A stretch of 28,798 bases of DNA from JACVRW01 sp034664085 (lineage in GTDB: Bacteria > Actinomycetota > Thermoleophilia > Solirubrobacterales > Thermoleophilaceae). The notes under the pieces were generated by a model. It worked only from the letters and a program-made list of their open reading frames with translations, did not search any database and was not told the DNA's origin. Where the stretch lies: NCBI GenBank assembly GCA_034664085.1, contig JAXDII010000091.1, positions 1 to 28,798 of the forward strand, in the 5' to 3' direction. Of this stretch, positions 6,447 to 12,904 are shown piece by piece. Position 1 is the first letter of the stretch. The number at the start of each line of letters is the position of its first letter. A program made the translations under genes and the position numbers.

Positions 6447-8063
6447 CTAGGGCAGGAGCTTCCCGGGGTTCATGATCCCGGCCGGGTCCAGCCGCTCCTT
6501 GACCGCCCGGATCAGGTCCAGGCCGGCCTCCCCCACCTCCGCGGGCATCCACGGGACGTGGTCGCGTCCGACCGCGTGGTGGTGCGTGATCGTCCCGCCG
6601 GCGGCGACGATCGCGTCGCAGGCGGCGGACTTGGCCGCTCGCCACTGCTCCAGCGGGCGCTCATCCTGCCTGGCCAGGAACGTGAAGTAGAGCGACGCGC
6701 CGGAGCGGTACAGGTGCGAGACGTGGCACATCACCAGCGGCGGCGTCCCGCGCTCCGACAGCGACCGCCGCAGCGCGCCGGTCACCGCCGCGTACAGCCC
6801 GGCGAGGCCGCTCCACGAGCCGGCGGTCTCCACAGTCTCGACGAACACGCCGCGGTCGAGCAGGGCGTCGCGCACGTACGGGCCGGCGTAGCGCCCGCGG
6901 CTCCACGCCTCCCCGGGCCTGCGGCCGAGCGTCAGGCCGCCTCCGGCGCGCAGCAGCGCCCCTGCGCGAACGCGGCGGCGCTCCACGTCGTCCTCGTCAC
7001 CCTCGAAGCCCACGATCGCGATGCAGCCGCCCGCCCGGCCGCGCAGGCGCAGGTAGGCGCGGCCGACGCGCTCGCCGGCCCCGCCCCTGGATGCCAGAGC
7101 GAGCGACAGCCGCGTCTCCTCCTCGTCGGAGAGCCGCGCCACGTCCGGCGAGGCGCCGGCCTGCTCCATCACGCGGAAGGCCTCGCAGCCCTCGGCGAAG
7201 GACCGGAACGACCAGCCCTCGTAGCGGCGCACGGCGGGCAGCGGGCGCACACGCAGGGTGGCCTCGCAGATCACGCCCAGGACGCCCTCGGAGCCCACCA
7301 GCAGCTGCCGCAGGTCCGGTCCGGCGGCGGTGGCGGGGACGGGCCGGCAGGAGAGCTCCGCCGCGGGGGCCACGAGCCGCAGGCCCTCCACCAGCTCGTC
7401 GATGCGCCCGTAGCCGGTGGACGCCTGGCCTGCCGATCGGGTGGCCACCCAGCCGCCCACGGTGGAGTACTCGAAAGACTGCGGGAAATGGCCGAGGGTG
7501 AGGCCCTCGGCCGCAAGGCGCCGCTCCGCCTCGGGCCCGAACAGCCCCGCCCCGAGCGTCGCGGTCAGCGACGTGCGGTCGACGCCGGCCAGCCGGTCCA
7601 GGCGGCGCAGGTCCAGCGTCACCACCGCGGCGCAGCCGCCCGCCACCGGGTCCACCCCGCCCACCACGCTGGTGCCGCCGCCGAAGGGGACCACCGCCAC
7701 GCGCGCCTGGGCGCACGCCGCCAGCAGCGCCCGCACCTCCTCCGCCGAGCCGGGCTCCAGCACGGCGTCGGGGGCGCCGTCCAGCGCGCCCGTGCGGAGC
7801 CGCACCAGGTCGGGGTAGCTGCGCCCCGCCGCGTGGCCGACTCGCGCCTCGCGGTCGTCGCGCAGGTGCTGCTCCCCCACCACGCCCGCCAGCCGCTCGC
7901 GCACCGCGCGATCGAGGCGCGACGCGGGGAGACGCACGTCCTCGCGCGCGACCGGCGCCTGGCGCGCCGCCGGGTCGAGCCCGAGCTCCTCGCCGAGCAG
8001 TGCCAGCGCCGGCTCGGGCAGCGCGACGTCGTGGCCGTCCTCGCCCCAGCCCCACCACCTCAC
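6447..8063 (-). CDS. agpS: Alkylglycerone-phosphate synthase-like FAD enzyme (AGPS family)
   Basis: A flavoprotein of the vanillyl-alcohol oxidase fold. In AGPS it swaps the acyl chain of acyl-dihydroxyacetone phosphate for a fatty alcohol to make the ether bond of ether lipids. The 538 residues show the FAD-binding loop PFGGGTSVVGGV, the family signature PQSFEYSTVGGWVATRSAG, LLVGSEGVLGVI, and the C-terminal HHHAVGRDH motif (His494-496) that matches the active-site histidine triplet of AGPS. The N-terminus MRWWGWG is typical of bacterial members. The GTG start overlaps the SRPBCC stop by 4 bp, so it is the last gene of the proS-to-agpS set. Bacterial relatives are often annotated only as FAD-linked oxidases, so the ether-lipid role is inferred. 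No acyl-DHAP synthase is in the window. Confidence 0.85.
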   Translation of the reverse strand: MRWWGWGEDGHDVALPEPALALLGEELGLDPAARQAPVAREDVRLPASRLDRAVRERLAGVVGEQHLRDDREARVGHAAGRSYPDLVRLRTGALDGAPDAVLEPGSAEEVRALLAACAQARVAVVPFGGGTSVVGGVDPVAGGCAAVVTLDLRRLDRLAGVDRTSLTATLGAGLFGPEAERRLAAEGLTLGHFPQSFEYSTVGGWVATRSAGQASTGYGRIDELVEGLRLVAPAAELSCRPVPATAAGPDLRQLLVGSEGVLGVICEATLRVRPLPAVRRYEGWSFRSFAEGCEAFRVMEQAGASPDVARLSDEEETRLSLALASRGGAGERVGRAYLRLRGRAGGCIAIVGFEGDEDDVERRRVRAGALLRAGGGLTLGRRPGEAWSRGRYAGPYVRDALLDRGVFVETVETAGSWSGLAGLYAAVTGALRRSLSERGTPPLVMCHVSHLYRSGASLYFTFLARQDERPLEQWRAAKSAACDAIVAAGGTITHHHAVGRDHVPWMPAEVGEAGLDLIRAVKERLDPAGIMNPGKLLP

Positions 8064-8506
8064 GGCTGCTCACCCGCTCCGAACAGCCTCTCGAGCCCCG
8101 TGAGCGCGCCCTGGACCTGCCGCGTGCCCGCCGAGCGGAACTGGACCGGGGCGAAGCGCGCCCAGCCGCGCGGCTTCTGGTCGAGCGCGATCACCACGCG
8201 CGTGCCCCCGTCGGCGGCGGACAGCTCGACGGTGGTGGTCGCCTCGGCCAGGATGCGCTCGAAAGGCGATTCCTCGACCTCCTGGCGCCACACCAGCCGC
8301 TCCGGCTCCGTGGCGGATACGCGTGTGTAGTCGGCGCGTACGGTCCTGCCCTTCGGGGAGCTGAGCACGGTCGTCCAGGCCGCTGCGGTGGCCTCCTCGA
8401 CCCGGGTGACGCCGGGCCACCACTGGGCCAAACGGGCGGGGTCGCTGATCAGGCTCCAGACCTCCTCGCGAGCCGCCGGAACCACCGTCTCGCGCCGCAC
8501 GATCAC
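8060..8506 (-). CDS. SRPBCC (START/Bet v1-like) family protein
   Basis: A 148-residue single-domain protein with the SRPBCC pattern. The N-terminal strand and helix read VRRETVVPAAREEVWSLISDPARLAQWWPGVTRVE. A middle of beta strands follows (YTRVSATEPERLVWRQEVE, TTTVELSAADGGTRVVIAL), then a long C-terminal helix (GTRQVQGALTGLERLFG). Such proteins bind hydrophobic ligands or act as cyclases; no catalytic residue can be assigned. The GTG start at 8506 overlaps the apt stop (GTGA), and its own stop overlaps the agpS start (GTGA). Strict coupling suggests co-expression with the lipid enzyme. An upstream in-frame extension to 8632 lies inside apt and is rejected. Confidence 0.8.
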   Translation of the reverse strand: MIVRRETVVPAAREEVWSLISDPARLAQWWPGVTRVEEATAAAWTTVLSSPKGRTVRADYTRVSATEPERLVWRQEVEESPFERILAEATTTVELSAADGGTRVVIALDQKPRGWARFAPVQFRSAGTRQVQGALTGLERLFGAGEQP

Positions 8507-9027
8507 TCGTCGTAGGTGAGCAGCGAGTGGACGTCGTAGCCGGCCAGCCGGTCGCGCCCGCGCAGCGATGCCAGCTCGATCACGAACGCGCATCCTGCCA
8601 CGACGCCGCCGGCCTGCTCCACGAGGCCGCACAGGGCGCCGGCCGTGCCGCCGGTGGCCAGCAGGTCGTCGTGCACGAGCACCCGCGAGCCGTCGCGCAC
8701 CGCGTCGGCGTGCACCTCCAGGGCGTCGACCCCGTACTCCAGCTGGTACTCCACCGACGAGACCGCGCGCGGCAGCTTGCCGGGCTTGCGGGCGAGGATG
8801 AAGCCTGCGCCGGCCGCCACCGCCACGGCGGCGCCGAGCACGAACCCGCGCGCCTCCGCGGAAACGACGTAGTCGATCTCGCGCGAGCGCGCATAGTCGG
8901 CCAGCTGGTCGGTCGCGTAGCGCAGCGCCTCCGGGTCCAGGAACAGCGTCGTGACGTCGTAGAAGAGGATCCCCGGCTTCGGGAAGTCGGGGACCCTCCC
9001 GATGTGGCGATCCAGATCCAGCGTCAG
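8503..9027 (-). CDS. apt: Adenine phosphoribosyltransferase with apparent CTG start
   Basis: Purine salvage: adenine plus PRPP gives AMP. The full-length 174-residue frame shows RVPDFPKPGILFYDVT near the N-terminus, VVSAEARGFVLGAA in the middle, RKPGKLPR, EYGVDALEVH, and the PRPP-binding loop VLVHDDLLATGGTAGA. The conserved N-terminal part lies upstream of the first ATG/GTG/TTG in frame; starting at ATG 8841 would remove about 62 essential residues. The frame runs into the merR 3' end with no ATG, GTG or TTG. CTG at 9027 overlaps the merR TGA as CTGA, exactly like the GTGA and ATGA junctions of neighbouring genes, and gives the expected N-terminal length. CTG initiation by coupling is therefore the best reading; a sequencing error or pseudogene is less likely. 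Confidence 0.85.
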   Translation of the reverse strand: MTLDLDRHIGRVPDFPKPGILFYDVTTLFLDPEALRYATDQLADYARSREIDYVVSAEARGFVLGAAVAVAAGAGFILARKPGKLPRAVSSVEYQLEYGVDALEVHADAVRDGSRVLVHDDLLATGGTAGALCGLVEQAGGVVAGCAFVIELASLRGRDRLAGYDVHSLLTYDE

Positions 9028-9758
9028 CGCGCGAGCTTGCGCAGGTCGCGGATCAGAAGCAGGTGCTTGAGGTGCGAGGCGATCGCGGCGAGGTTCTCCA
9101 GCGCCTCGACCGCCTCCTTGCGCCGCTCCGGGTTCCGCGACCGCAGCGCCGGCGCCAGGATCTGCTCGAGCAGGGCGGCCTCGCGGTCGGCGGAGGTGCG
9201 GAACACGCGCAGGTTGCGGCCCCCCACGCCGAAGCGCTTCAGCTCGGTCACCGCGCGGATGATCTCGCGCTCGGTGTCGTCGTAGAGCTGCTCGCCGTCG
9301 CGCCGCTCGCCCTTGATCACGCCGTAGTCCTCCAGCTCCTTGACCAGCGCCTGGTCGGCGCCCGTGTCCTCGAGGACGTCGTCGAGCCGGTAGAGCGAGC
9401 CCGGACCGCGCAGCGCCACCGTGGCACGGCGCGGTGAGCGCGACTCCGCGCTGGCGGGGCCCTGCGGCGTCTCCGGCTCGGCGAGGCCGGCGGCCAGCTC
9501 CTGGCGGATCACGCGCAGCGGCAGGAACTCGTCGCGCTGGAGGCGCAGGATCGTGCGCAGGCGGTCCACGTCGGCGGGCGCGTAGAGCCGGTAGCCGCCC
9601 GGCGTGCGCCGCGGCGACAGCAGCTTCTGGTCCTCCAGATAGCGCACCTTGGAGATCGAGATGTCGGGGAACTCGCGCTCGAGCTGCTTGACGACGGCCC
9701 CGATCGTGAGGGCCTTCTCCTTGCGCGGCGGCGGCCCGCTGGCGATCTCGGTGCTCAT
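9024..9758 (-). CDS. ftsR: MerR-family transcriptional regulator, FtsR (Rv1828)-like
   Basis: A 244-residue DNA-binding regulator. The N-terminal winged HTH (about residues 17-85) reads LTIGAVVKQLEREFPDISISKVRYLEDQKLLSPRRTPGGYRLY, the form found in mycobacterial Rv1828/FtsR, where residues after the HTH helix contact the next wing. The C-terminal half (about 120-244) is a second, partly helical domain (ELEDYGVIKGER, LKRFGVGGRNLRVFRTSADREAALLEQIL), also as in FtsR, instead of a metal-binding MerR tail. It lacks the Cys pattern of metal sensors. The gene follows the FHA gene with an ATGA overlap, the same neighbours as garA-Rv1828 in Mycobacterium, which supports orthology. In relatives it activates cell-division genes; its targets here are unknown. 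Confidence 0.85.
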   Translation of the reverse strand: MSTEIASGPPPRKEKALTIGAVVKQLEREFPDISISKVRYLEDQKLLSPRRTPGGYRLYAPADVDRLRTILRLQRDEFLPLRVIRQELAAGLAEPETPQGPASAESRSPRRATVALRGPGSLYRLDDVLEDTGADQALVKELEDYGVIKGERRDGEQLYDDTEREIIRAVTELKRFGVGGRNLRVFRTSADREAALLEQILAPALRSRNPERRKEAVEALENLAAIASHLKHLLLIRDLRKLAR

Positions 9759-10222
9759 CGCTCGTCCAGGTAGGTGAGCTTGTACTTGCCCACCTGGAGC
9801 TCGTCGCCGTTCTGGAGGCGGTGCGACTCGATCCGGCGCCGGTTCACGTAGGTGCCGTTGAGGGAGCCGAGGTCGTCGATGTAGAGCCCGTCGCGCCGGC
9901 TGACGAGCAGGGCGTGGTTGCGCGACACGGTCACGTCGTCGAGGAATATCTCCGCTTCGGGGCTGCGTCCTATGGTCATGCGCTCGCTGGTCACGTTGAA
10001 GGCCTCCCCGGCGCGCCCGCCGCCCGATCGGATCACGAGCGTGGCGCCCTCGTGGGTGACCTCCTCCAAGTCGACCGGCTTCAGCTCGCCGGACTCGTCG
10101 ACTTGGTAGACCTCGGTCGTGTCACCGCGCTTGCCGGTCTCGGCTTCGCCCAGGAAGGCGCCGCACTTCTGGCAGTAGTTCGCGCCCTCGGCGTTGACGA
10201 AGCCGCATTCCGGGCAGTGCAC
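9755..10222 (-). CDS. Zinc-ribbon FHA-domain protein, GarA/OdhI-like
   Basis: A 155-residue cytosolic phosphothreonine-binding protein. Residues 3-21 form a zinc ribbon (CPECG at 3-7, CQKCG at 17-21). Next comes DTTEVYQVDE, with Thr35-Thr36 placed like the ETTS motif of GarA that Ser/Thr kinases phosphorylate. The FHA domain (about 60-150) shows IGRSPEAEIFLDD, the phosphothreonine-contact SRNHA, and SLNGTYVN. In GarA the phosphorylated N-terminus folds back on the FHA domain and releases central-metabolism enzymes; the Thr-Thr pair suggests the same switch, which is inference. Mycobacterial GarA lacks a zinc ribbon. GTG 10222 follows the rsiG-like stop by 2 nt, and the stop overlaps the merR start (ATGA). 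Confidence 0.88.
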   Translation of the reverse strand: MHCPECGFVNAEGANYCQKCGAFLGEAETGKRGDTTEVYQVDESGELKPVDLEEVTHEGATLVIRSGGGRAGEAFNVTSERMTIGRSPEAEIFLDDVTVSRNHALLVSRRDGLYIDDLGSLNGTYVNRRRIESHRLQNGDELQVGKYKLTYLDER

Positions 10223-10224
10223 GG

Positions 10225-10485
10225 CTACTCGACGTCTCCCTCCGAGGGAATGCCCTTGCCGGCGAGGATGTCGGTCAGCTGCTGCACGTCCGCGCCGCTG
10301 ATCACCGTCTCGCCCTCTTCATGCTTCTTGCGCAGCCGGTTGACCAGCTCCGCACGCAGGATGTCGATCTTGCCGTGCAGGATCCGCCGGCGGTACGACA
10401 CCTCCTGCTCCTCCTCGGTGAGCTGCTGGATGAGGTCCTTCAGCTCCCGGTCCGAGAGGGCACCGAGATCGGGGAATGTGTCCAA
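10225..10485 (-). CDS. rsiG: RsiG-like anti-sigma factor, single c-di-GMP-binding motif
   Basis: An 86-residue, strongly helical, charged protein. Helix 1 (about 11-22) is followed by a long helix matching the RsiG c-di-GMP signature E-x3-S-x2-R-x3-Q-x3-D, with His in place of Gln: Glu26, Ser30, Arg33, His37, Asp41. In Streptomyces, RsiG has two such motifs and, loaded with c-di-GMP, holds sigma WhiG. In Rubrobacter a single-motif RsiG works as a dimer, and this protein fits that form by size. No WhiG gene is in the window. The TTG start at 10485 is backed by AAAGGA 5 nt upstream; a longer open frame through pgsA is rejected. It stands 53 bp after pgsA, with a possible own promoter, and 2 nt before the FHA gene. 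Confidence 0.72.
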   Translation of the reverse strand: MDTFPDLGALSDRELKDLIQQLTEEEQEVSYRRRILHGKIDILRAELVNRLRKKHEEGETVISGADVQQLTDILAGKGIPSEGDVE

Positions 10486-10490
10486 TGCGT

Positions 10491-10496
10491 TCCTTT
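10491..10496 (-). promoter_or_regulatory. Shine-Dalgarno sequence fixing the TTG start of the rsiG-like gene
   Basis: AAAGGA, 5 nt before TTG 10485. It is the best ribosome binding site near any candidate start of this gene. Confidence 0.6.
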
Positions 10497-10525
10497 CGGA
10501 AGGTTGGGCTGGGCCGGAGACGCGG

Positions 10526-10531
10526 ACTATA
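10526..10531 (-). promoter_or_regulatory. Candidate -10 box upstream of the rsiG-like gene
   Basis: TATAGT in the 53-bp gap between pgsA and the rsiG-like gene would give a leader of about 34 nt. No convincing -35 box lies 16-18 nt upstream. If real, the last six genes could be expressed apart from proS-pgsA. Confidence 0.3.
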
Positions 10532-10538
10532 CCGATGC

Positions 10539-11165
10539 TCAAGTAGAGGTTGAGCCTTTGCGCAAGCCTCGTAGTCCATCTTGCAGGTAGAGGGCGGTGG
10601 CCGCAAGGGTCATCGCGATTCCGAGGTAGAGCAGCGCCTCGGACACCCAGGTCTCCACGATCATGGCCAATCCGAGCGCGCCCATCACCGGCCACACGGC
10701 CCAGCGGCCCAGCATGTTCACGTTCAGGTCGACCCCGCGCCGCAGCGCCAGCTGCGTCAGCAGCAGCATGAAGGCCTCGCGGGCCGCCAGCACGAGCAGC
10801 GCCCAGCGCGGCAGCAACTCGAACTCCCAGGCGACGATCGCGCCCGAGATCACCAGCAGGCGGTCGGTGAGCGGGTCGAGCAGCGCGCCGAAGCGGCTGT
10901 ACTGGCCGGTGATCCGGGCGGCCATGCCGTCGAACCAGTCGCTGGCCGCGATGAAGGCGAACAGGAGCGTGGCGGCCGTGTCCCGGCCGTCGTCGGACCC
11001 CAGCGCGAGGACCAGGAACAGCGGGACCAGCGCGATGCGCGCCAGGCCGATGGCGTTGGGGATCGTGAACGGGTGGAGCGCCTCCCCCCTCCTCGTCCCG
11101 GGAGGAGGCCCGCCCGACCGGTCCAGGCCGACCAGGCGGCGGAACGTCAGGGGAGGCTTTGCCAC
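10539..11165 (-). CDS. pgsA: CDP-alcohol phosphatidyltransferase, probably phosphatidylglycerophosphate synthase
   Basis: An integral membrane enzyme that moves a phosphatidyl group from CDP-diacylglycerol to an alcohol. The 208 residues carry the complete family signature D-x2-D-G-x2-A-R-x8-G-x3-D-x3-D, seen as DWFDGMAAR, G and LLDPLTD. Several hydrophobic helices follow (LVISGAIVAWEF, WALLVLAAREAFMLLL, GALGLAMIVETWV, IAMTLAATALYL). The start GTG 11165 overlaps the proS 3' end by 19 bp; about 20 residues then precede the first conserved helix (FTIPNAIGLARIALVPLFLVL). Acceptor is glycerol 3-phosphate or inositol phosphate; PgsA-type is favoured by size. CdsA, encoded at 25952-25089, would supply its CDP-diacylglycerol. 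Mycobacterial pgsA2 also lies near garA. Confidence 0.85.
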   Translation of the reverse strand: MAKPPLTFRRLVGLDRSGGPPPGTRRGEALHPFTIPNAIGLARIALVPLFLVLALGSDDGRDTAATLLFAFIAASDWFDGMAARITGQYSRFGALLDPLTDRLLVISGAIVAWEFELLPRWALLVLAAREAFMLLLTQLALRRGVDLNVNMLGRWAVWPVMGALGLAMIVETWVSEALLYLGIAMTLAATALYLQDGLRGLRKGSTST

Positions 11166-12844
11166 AGCTCCGCGGCGGCCTCTGCGGCGCCCTCGAGCGG
11201 CAGCGAGCGCTGCTCCTGTCCGCGCCGGATCTGGACGTCGATCTCGCCCGACTCCACCCCCCGCTTGCCGATCGTGAGCCGTAGCGGGCACCCGAGCAGC
11301 TCGGCGTCGGCGAACTTCTCGCCGGGGCTGCCATCGCGGTCGTCGTAGAGCACGTCGAAGCCGGCCGAGCCGAGCTCCTCGTACAGCCGGTCGGCGACCG
11401 CGCGCGCTTCCTCGCCCTGCTTGCCGAGCGTCACCAGCTCGATGTCGAACGGGGACAGCGAGCGCGGCCAGGAGATGCCCTGCTCGTCGTGGTACTGCTC
11501 GATGGCAGCGGCAACGATGCGCGCCGGGCCGATCCCGTACGAGCCCATCACGATCGGCTGCTCCGCTCCATGCTCGTCCAGGTAGCGGGCGCCCAGGGGC
11601 TCCGAGTAGCGCGTGCCGAGCTTGAAGATGTTGGCGACCTCGATGGCCGGCTCGATGCGGATCTCGCCGCCGTTCGGGCAGCGGTCGCCGGCCTCGACAC
11701 GGCGCACGTCCGCCCAGGTGGGGTCGAAGTCGCGGCCGGGCTCGACGCCGCGCAGGTGCAGGTCGGGTGCGTTGGCGCCCGTCACCAGCCCGTGCAGGCC
11801 GTGCAGCGCCTCGTCGGCCACGACGTCCGCGCGCGTCCCCACCGGGCCGATGAAGCCCGGCACGCTCCCGAACAGCTCGCGCACCTCGTCGCCCTCGGCG
11901 GGCCGGAACGGGGCACCGAGCGCGTTCTGCAGCTTGATCTCGTTGAGGCGGTGGTCACCGCGCACGAGCACGAGCACCGGCCCGCGGCCGTCGGCGATGA
12001 CCGGCATGGCCTTGATCAGCGCACCCGGCGGCACGCCCAGCTGAGACGAGACCGCCTCGATCGTGGTAGCGCCGGGCGTCTCCACCGGCTCGGGCGCGTC
12101 GAGGCGCTCCGGCAGCCCGTTCACGGGCTGCGGCCCGGCACTTGCCACCTCGATGTTGGCGGCGTAGCCCGCCTCGGACAGGGCGACGTCGTTCTCGCCC
12201 GCGGCGCAGGGCGCCATGTACTCGTCCGCTCCCGAGCCGCCCATCATGCCGACGTCGGCCTCCACCCGGTACCACTCGAGGCCGCTGCGGTCGAAGATGC
12301 AGTCGTAGGCCCGGATGTGCTGGCGGTAGGACTCGTCGAGTCCCTCCTCGTCGCGGTCGAACGAATACGAGTCCTTCATGACGAACTCGCGTGTACGCAG
12401 CACGCCGGCGCGCGGACGCGGCTCGTCGCGCTCCTTGATCTGGAAGTGGTAGAGCAGCTTCGGCAGGTCGCGGTAGGAGCGGATCTCGCGCGAGACGTGG
12501 TAGGTCACCGCCTCCTCGTGCGTCATCGCCAGCACCAGCTCCGCGCCGCGGCGGTCCTTCAGCTTGAACAGCTCGTCGATGTCGTAGCGGCCGGTGCGTT
12601 TCCACAGCTCAGCGGGCAGCAGCACGGGCATCAGCATCTCGCAGCAGCCGATCGCGTCCAGCTCCTCGCGGATGATCTGCTCGACCTTGCGATGGGCCCG
12701 CCAGCCCGCCGGCAGCCAGGTCCAGAGGCCCGCTCCGACCTGGCGCGCCAGCCCTGCGCGAACCACCAGGCGGTGCGAAGCGGCCTCCGCGTCGGCGGGG
12801 TCCTCGCGCGTGGTCGGCAGGAAATAGCGTGAGAGGCGCGTCAC
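11147..12844 (-). CDS. proS: Prolyl-tRNA synthetase, bacterial type with editing insertion
   Basis: Charges tRNA-Pro; class II synthetase of 565 residues, the usual length for the bacterial (ProS type 1) form. Motif 2 region KLLYHFQIKERDEPRPRAGVLRTREFVMKDSYSFD is clear. Motif 3 is GSYGIGPARIVAAAIEQYHDE. Between motifs 2 and 3 lies the YbaK-like editing domain (about residues 250-370) that clears mischarged Ala-tRNA-Pro. The C-terminal anticodon-binding domain begins near IELVTLGKQGEEARAVADRLYEEL. The start is GTG 12844. A TATAGT box lies 9 nt upstream, so the mRNA may be almost leaderless. proS heads the minus-strand set ending at agpS and diverges from the GGDEF/HD-GYP gene. Confidence 0.95.
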   Translation of the reverse strand: MTRLSRYFLPTTREDPADAEAASHRLVVRAGLARQVGAGLWTWLPAGWRAHRKVEQIIREELDAIGCCEMLMPVLLPAELWKRTGRYDIDELFKLKDRRGAELVLAMTHEEAVTYHVSREIRSYRDLPKLLYHFQIKERDEPRPRAGVLRTREFVMKDSYSFDRDEEGLDESYRQHIRAYDCIFDRSGLEWYRVEADVGMMGGSGADEYMAPCAAGENDVALSEAGYAANIEVASAGPQPVNGLPERLDAPEPVETPGATTIEAVSSQLGVPPGALIKAMPVIADGRGPVLVLVRGDHRLNEIKLQNALGAPFRPAEGDEVRELFGSVPGFIGPVGTRADVVADEALHGLHGLVTGANAPDLHLRGVEPGRDFDPTWADVRRVEAGDRCPNGGEIRIEPAIEVANIFKLGTRYSEPLGARYLDEHGAEQPIVMGSYGIGPARIVAAAIEQYHDEQGISWPRSLSPFDIELVTLGKQGEEARAVADRLYEELGSAGFDVLYDDRDGSPGEKFADAELLGCPLRLTIGKRGVESGEIDVQIRRGQEQRSLPLEGAAEAAAELWQSLP

Positions 12845-12853
12845 GGGGGGGCG

Positions 12854-12859
12854 ACTATA
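12854..12859 (-). promoter_or_regulatory. Candidate -10 box of proS
   Basis: TATAGT on the minus strand, 9 nt before GTG 12844. The predicted start leaves a leader of only 2-3 nt. No good -35 box is seen at 16-18 nt. The sequence between the box and the start codon is CGC followed by six C, with no Shine-Dalgarno sequence. Confidence 0.4.
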
Positions 12860-12904
12860 ACCCCAGGCGCTCAGTTTCCGGCCAGAAAAGCCGATCTAGG
12901 GGAG

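Noticed and set aside
6558..8330. Long plus-strand open frame opposite agpS and the SRPBCC gene
   Set aside because: An artefact of high GC at third codon positions. The opposite strand carries the intact AGPS and SRPBCC families.
8842..9023. Apparent gap between apt (ATG 8841) and merR
   Set aside because: The apt frame continues through it with conserved Apt sequence, so it is coding and not an intergenic region.
12845..12904. T-box or other riboswitch upstream of proS
   Set aside because: Only 60 bp separate proS from the divergent gene, and a -10 box sits 9 nt before the start codon. There is no room for a leader RNA.
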